The notes under the pieces: generated by a model
Database searches by the model: none
Told to the model about the DNA's origin: nothing
What the model saw: the letters and a program-made list of their open reading frames with translations, nothing else
Shown: in pieces, positions 58,821 to 64,000 of the stretch
Numbering within the stretch: the stretch's first letter is position 1
How the letters are laid out: each line of letters opens with the position of its first letter
Translations under genes and position numbers: made by a program
Source: Phytophthora hibernalis
Lineage: Eukaryota; Oomycota; Peronosporomycetes; Peronosporales; Peronosporaceae
NCBI GenBank assembly: GCA_012656075.1
Contig: JAAKBF010000168.1
Coordinates: 792,017 to 856,016 of the forward strand
DNA length: 64,000 nt
Reading direction: 5' to 3'

Positions 58821-60656
58821 CTACACTGGAGGACCGCTAGGTGTCGATCTACCTGAAAAGGTTCGCACTAATGTGCTACGAATGCCACCAGCAAGGTTCG
58901 AAACTCCCCAGGACCTAGATGATGAGCCACTTCCTGGATCTGGTCCAACCCCAGTAATTGATGAAGCATGTAACCATGCGCTCAACGTGGTTTCCAGTCG
59001 CCTGAATCCGCCTAATGTCATGAGCTCCAATCGGTTGTTTGCTGAATATATTGTGGTCGGAGGAGAATGGTCGTTTGAGTCCGTGTCCGTGCTAGAATCG
59101 GTGTTGTTGCTGCTGCTACTCAAAGATCTAATGAGCGTATTGTACTCGATCTCAAGCTTAAAACTCCAAGTGCGCAGGTGCATCACGCCTGCTTCGAATG
59201 GAGCTGCCTGCAGTTCATTCCGTTTCCCGCTACTCCGTGCAAAGTTGCTGTGACGTGAAGAATCCATCTCATTAATGTTAGGAACCAATCGTGACGGTGA
59301 CAGGAGACAACACGAACGCACTCAATAGCAACGGTGATGCACTGGTCAAGCAGTCGTGGAAACAAATCGATGTAAGATGTAGAAGGTTCTGCCAGCATGC
59401 GTTGCCCCATGGGCTCCAGTAAATGATGCACAAGGCGCTCGATAAACTCTCTCTGCAAAGGGATTTCAAAGAAAACCAGCAGTGAGCTTGATGCAAGATT
59501 AAAAGACCTGCAAATGAATGGGTAAATAAGTTACCGCTGAAATCTGGGATCTCCTGCATCTTTGCTTGCAGTGGGGCACACATATGCTTGGCGATCTGTT
59601 TTATCAAAACGAAAAGTATGAGTGAGCTCTCCTGAGCACGACAAAAGCTCAATCATCCATACATGACCTTACCATATCAACGACTTCAACCAGGCTTTCG
59701 GTCAAATCTGCTAGATGCACCTTGCATTCTGAGTCCACATGAGCAAGCTCCGTAGAAATGTGGTGAATTTGCGGGACCGAGTACCTCTGGTCTCGAGTAA
59801 CTCGTGGTGTGGGCACTTTCACGGTGTCGACTGGACCCCGAGGTGTTGACGCCACCGAGGAACACGACTCAGATCCCGAAGACGCCTGAGAGGTAGGCTT
59901 TGCAGCTCTTGAGTGGCGAGGGAATGTCTTGTGGCGTCACCTTCTTGCTCGGTACCATCGTTGCTCTCAATGAGCCGCAAAATGTGCGCAGTATGTAATG
60001 AGAACCGGGTGAGGACGTCGTGTTGAGCTAGCATTGTCCAAAACACAGCATCAGCCTCACCTCTGTAAATGGATCCATCGGAGCTAGTACTCTGGTGTCG
60101 TAAAGCAAGAAAGTTGCTCCCCAAATCGATCTTGTCGCCTGTGTCCACGTCAGGTACTTCGAAGTGTTGGCAACAGCATTGACAGGAGCATCACGAATGG
60201 ACACGCGGTTTTTGAATCGGATCGTGGATCTGCAGCTTCTGCCAAATCACCAAGCGCACGCAAAACCTGTCGCCCAGCCTGTGAGACGTTTGCCTCCGTA
60301 AACTTTTCTGCTCCACCGCGACTTAGGCGTTGGTGTAGCTCTCCGTAGAGTTGAGCGCTTGTCCGGAAGAATTTTAAATCAACTGTCGGTCCGCTTAAAC
60401 ACCGACGATGGCTAGACGGCTGATTGTCGGGAACGCTGTTGCCGCCACTGTTATCGTCGCCGCCTTCGCTCAGAGGTGGATCACTATTCCTTTTCACATG
60501 TTTTTTCTTGCCTCGCTTGGTCATTTCCACCACGTTGTTGTCACGCGGTACCAAAGTTGATCTCCACAACCTATTGATGTTTGTTTTCGCTGCCAGAATC
60601 CACCACGCCAACCGACCAGCCAATGCAGAAGACAATAATAGTAAGCCTGAAACCAT
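58821..60656 (-). CDS. hypothetical protein with N-terminal membrane anchor
   Basis: Family not recognised. ATG 60656 opens a hydrophobic anchor (MVSGLLLLSSALAGRLAWWI) followed by a strongly basic cytoplasmic-looking stretch (KRGKKKHVKRNSD). The body is helical (SIWGATFLLYDTRVLA, then MLAQHDVLTRFSLHTAHIL). Introns are plausible at 59600-59675 and 59510-59540. The next exon reads VFFEIPLQREFIERLVHHLL and CITVAIECVRVVS. The Ser/Asn/Asp-rich C-terminal part ends FSGRSTPSGPPV at 58821. At least three single missing bases (near 60150, 60060 and 59870) and one uncertain splice near 59290 are needed. It sits in tandem downstream of the HECT gene; a functional link is not shown. Confidence 0.6.
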
Positions 60657-60772
60657 CGCTTGGACGATGTCCAAAGCGTTTCAACACATATAAACACAAT
60701 TTCTTACACACAGCCTTGATTTTAGATACTTCGAGTACTTCACATTGTTCTCCTTCTCGCCCTTCGCAACAC

Positions 60773-63008
60773 CTACTCGAAGCCAAATCCAGTGATCTCC
60801 ATTTGAATAACCTGAAAATACATGGACATGAAACAATGCAAACAAGGAATTAGATCATCTGTGCCACAGGTAATGAGAGCAAAACCACCACAGCTTACCA
60901 GAGACAGATACGAGGTGAGATCCTCCTTGGTCTCATACACGGGTAGGTCGATGCGGTTAAAGCACGTGTGTGCACGCGGACACATTCAAGTGGGGTGTGC
61001 CAGTTGGCACAAGTTGCAGCGTGAATGGATGCACGATGCCACTGGCACTGGTGAGTGCCCTGAACCCTCTACTGGTACACGCGAGCAGCCTGTTGCAAAC
61101 TGCAGTAGTCGAGCTCGTTGGTCGTCTGTGAAGGACCCAACGACATCCCAGAACCACTGCAACACCTCGAGCTCACGCTCGATTCCTTCCGAATTGTCAT
61201 CCTGGGCTGCATGTCGAACACGCGAGTTGTTCTGCCAATCAGTCAGATTTAATGTGGGTAGTCCACTGAGGTAGAAGTCCAGCTCCTGATAGTCGAAGAT
61301 TGTGAGCAGAGACTTCGGGATAACCTCATACAGTCCCTTGAGTAATGCTGTGAGTTGGTCAGCCACGCTGTGAAGCATGCGGTAGCGCAGCACGAGTGAT
61401 AAATACTCCATCTTGTTCTCGTCGGTCACATCGATGCCCTCTCCGCCGGGTTTGAGCTCCACGGTTTCACCTGACGGTGTCTGGATGCTAAATGTTACGC
61501 ACAGAGCGTCCACATGATCATTGTCCCGCACCCAACTCAAGTGCTTATAAAGTTCCTCGTCCAAAAATTCCAGGTCGGAGAACGTGATCGGGACACCTAG
61601 AAGATGCTTCAGCAAAGGCAGCGCCAAGCTTACTTCTAGCACAAGCCCGTCAAGAATGGACTTGCCCAGCAGCCTGCCAGCGAAAGTAAAGTACTGCAGA
61701 TGGTCTTGGCCCTCGGGTACACATTTCGCAGACTCGGAGTTAATCCAATAACTCGAGTCCTCTGCGTGGGTCGTCAGGAAAAGGCCACGATCAGAGCTGA
61801 AAAGTTCCTTGCACACCAGTCCAAACCACTCGCGCAGCACGCCACCAGCATCAAGCGCTGGCTCACCGATGAATCCAATGTTCAAATGTTCCTGCATTCT
61901 GGACCTGTCGACGTCAACACCAGCCAACTGCGGCAGCGAGTCATCCAAGATGGCGCTACGGCGCACATCAACCTTGAACATGGATTCAGTATACGGCACA
62001 GCAAGGTTAGTGATCTGTTTCAGAAACCAGCGTTTCTTCTCGCGCCAGGTCATGGCCAGCACGCCCTCAAAGTCCATGGCCGAGTCCACATCGTCGCTCT
62101 TCGGTTCAATATCCAGCGCGACCGAGTCCGTCTTGCGCCATTTCACCGCTGTACCCGCCGCATTGAGTTCCGAGAAAATCCCATCGACGCAGCATTCTTA
62201 CGATGTAGTTGTTCCGCTAAATCTCCACGCAGGTCGCGCGCTTGCGGGTTCTTAGTCAAGAACGAATTGTTTCTCAACTTGTGCACGAACGAGTCTGCTC
62301 TTGCAAACACTGAACCAGGTGCCGCTGGTTCCATGGTCCTGACCCACACAAAGCCTCCATTGGGTAGTGGCACCCGTTGCCAGAGTCTTCTTCTACTGGC
62401 TCCTCTCTGCTTGGGGTTGAGCTGCATCTCGTTGAGTCTACGGTACCGCAGTGCTCTCTGTCTCATGCTGGTGGTAGCTTCCAGTTCCTCTGTGCAGTCA
62501 CCAAAGGACGACTCACTACGTAACATGGGCAGCGTCTTGGCCTTGTGCAGCGGCGTCTTGGTCCTGTCCTTGTCTTCCAACACCGGCGAACTGGAGTCGG
62601 AACTGGTCACCAAATTCTCCAATAGCGTCGAACTCAGGAGTGTGCCGTTGTCCGTGCCCAGGAATGTGGTTCTAGCCACACGCAGTGTCCTTGTACGCGT
62701 CACTGGGTCCTCCACAGTCTCCTGCATAGTGGAGAACTCGGCCGACGTGCCGCACAGCAGACACAGCTCGTGGTTCGGGTGGTTCATGTGTGCACAGACC
62801 AGACACTGCCACTCGCTACGGCCAGCGTCCAGCACCGTGTCCACCAGGTCCTCGCGCAGCTGTAGACTGCGCAGATCCACCGAGTCGATGGCCACGGCGT
62901 CGTCCAGACGGTGGCAGTAGCTTGCACACAGTACAATCCGCAGAAGAGCAGCAGTACACAGGCACCTGCAGCGATCAACGCGCCTCCGAGAGACGACGAG
63001 TCGCTCAT
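60773..63008 (-). CDS. HECT-type E3 ubiquitin ligase with RanBP2 zinc finger and N-terminal membrane anchor
   Basis: HECT ligases accept ubiquitin on a cysteine before passing it to substrates. ATG 63008 opens a hydrophobic anchor (GGALIAAGACVLLLFCGLYC). A RanBP2-type finger (WQCLVCAHMNHPNHELCLLC) lies near 62800-62740, and a basic region precedes the HECT domain: NIGFIGEPALDAGGVLREWF, FTFAGRLLGKSILDGL, LDFYLSGLP, VLQWFWDVVGSF, RLLQFATGCSRVPVEGF and the catalytic RAHTCFNRIDLP (Cys near 60963). One intron (60812-60898) precedes the end VIQMEITGFGFE. Missing bases occur near 62900, 62155 and 61070; a further break near 61000 needs two missing bases or one extra. The order anchor, finger, HECT suggests a membrane-bound ligase. 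Confidence 0.87.
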
Positions 63009-63946
63009 GGCGAGGCACTTGGCTTATGGGGAGATGGATGCAGGGTCTGGGTTGTACCTATCTACGAGAAGCCTCTTACCGGATACAAACAAGAATTTGA
63101 ACTGACGTTGGATTGCAATTTTGGCACGAAAGTCTTTTCAGCCAATGGCGACGCGGAAGAGGTAATGGCTCTTTGAGCGGAGCTGATGGGATGGGAGCGC
63201 CGGCCGGTGCACAGGAATGCAGGCTGTGGGGCTGTTGTTTGGGCGGAGTCACGAGCGGAGCCGAGTTGCTGTGACAAGCGGAGCAACGATGAATGCGGAA
63301 TGGATTCGACTAAGAAGTGGCGTCGACACATCGTCAGGATCCTGTGACGGTTAATGTGACTTCGGCCAAGGGCTGTCCGTCGGCAGCGTTTCGTGGTAAA
63401 TGTTGGTGGTAAAATTTGTTCATGTGACGACCACGCGAAGTGTTCGTGGAGAGCACGTTGTAGCTCTTGATGAACGACGAGGCTGACACCTCTTTGGCGG
63501 TGCGTTATGTTGGGAAGCTGTGACGACGAGAGGCGGTCTACCGGTAGTGCGCAGGACGATTTGGAGTCGAGGGTTTGTTGCCCTCGTGCTGTTGATGAGG
63601 CAGCGATTATGAACCGGTATGGCTGTCGTGTTTGGAAAGCCTTCGCGTGTCGATCGTGTCGGTTGTCGTCGTGCAGTATGCCACAACGTTGTCGAGGCTG
63701 ATGTACGACGCCGACGCGCACACAGACAATTGCAGCAATTGCAGCAAGAAGTTTGGTACCGGTACCGGTACATGTACATGTAGACGGACGACTGTGCTGT
63801 GCTGCTCGATTACCGAAATGTGAAGACGCACACACGATTTATCCCGCGGATCGCGCAGCGCTCAAGCCCGTTGGTGATGATGTAAAGTGACTCAATGTAC
63901 AGACTTTCACGACTGTCGGCAAGGTCATTCTTCGTTTGCAGGAAAC
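63009..63946. other. intergenic region between HECT gene and right-edge gene
   Basis: No gene is supported; long minus-strand open frames here have no motifs and reflect composition. TACCGGTA/GTACCGGTACC-type palindromes run into TACATGTACATGTA at about 63539 and 63757-63780. Confidence 0.4.
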
Positions 63947-64000
63947 ATGAGTGCGGTAGGGATTGTGCCGTGTGAGAACTGCGGTCAGGCTTCGAAGAAG
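63947..64000 (+). CDS. start of an unknown gene, cut by the window edge
   Basis: ATG 63947 opens MSAVGIVPCENCGQASKK and continues off the right edge. A CxxC pair so close to the start suggests a zinc-binding N terminus. An upstream ATG at 63897 with a GTCATT...TTGCAG intron-like stretch could add a short leader, so the true start is uncertain. Confidence 0.35.
   Translation, partial: MSAVGIVPCENCGQASKK

Noticed and set aside
61700..62920. 406-codon open frame on the plus strand
   Set aside because: It is antisense to the HECT gene, whose minus-strand motifs (HECT core, RanBP2 finger) are unmistakable; the plus reading has no domain and arises from codon composition.
1..64000. CRISPR arrays, bacterial operons or rRNA genes
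   Set aside because: No regularly spaced short repeats, no ribosome-binding sites or polycistronic layout, and no rRNA-like sequence; the window is eukaryotic with spliceosomal introns.

Overview
The window is nuclear eukaryotic DNA and most resembles a compact oomycete (Phytophthora-like stramenopile) genome. The evidence is: short GT-AG introns (56-108 nt), many genes without introns, gaps of about 20-180 bp between genes, animal-like housekeeping genes (Gemin2, maspardin, PIG-X, EML, ATR, METTL22), a retroelement reverse transcriptase with a W-C-D-D-H box of the kind I associate with oomycete elements, and piggyBac-type transposases. Genus and species cannot be fixed from the sequence alone. 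All products were assigned by reading translations by eye, with no database search.

Layout. 1-3300: gene-poor, with a tRNA-like fragment, a broken 3' gene end, a degenerate tandem repeat and a decayed coding stretch. 3338-20469: gene-dense block: 3-ketodihydrosphingosine reductase, DEAH splicing helicase DHX8/Prp22, a C2H2 zinc-finger protein, chaperonin CCT8, DEAD-box helicase DDX31/Dbp7, an unrecognised protein, Gemin2, maspardin, an OB-fold/CCCH/methyltransferase-like protein and a possible beta-propeller protein. 20872-28574: a small RasGAP, a 2.6 kb gene-poor stretch, an NDUFA4/B12D-like mitochondrial protein, PIG-X and an unrecognised acidic protein. 29095-35754: a transposon nest, made of a 613 bp MITE-like element next to a chromodomain-piggyBac transposase gene that is split in two by a DIRS-type reverse transcriptase/RNase H retroelement. 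37125-63008: a second gene-dense block: a DUF1279/FAM210-type mitochondrial protein, a very long EF-hand plus triple-unit EML protein, eIF1, mitochondrial ribosomal protein mL43, an intronless 9.1 kb ATR kinase gene, ketohexokinase, METTL22, an unrecognised membrane protein and a HECT ubiquitin ligase. A gene starting at 63947 runs off the right edge.

Most neighbours are unrelated housekeeping genes in head-to-head or tail-to-tail pairs, so the layout reflects compaction and not operons. Themes that recur are RNA processing (DHX8, DDX31, Gemin2), protein folding and turnover (CCT8, HECT), lipid/GPI synthesis in the ER (KDSR, PIG-X) and mitochondria (NDUFA4-like, FAM210-like, mL43).

Quality warning. 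Nearly 50 coding breaks are single missing bases, and on both strands they almost always shift the frame in the same direction. When the missing bases are counted back, the coding lengths of many genes become exact multiples of three. I therefore read them as deletion errors in the assembly and not as pseudogenes. CDS coordinates below span such breaks.
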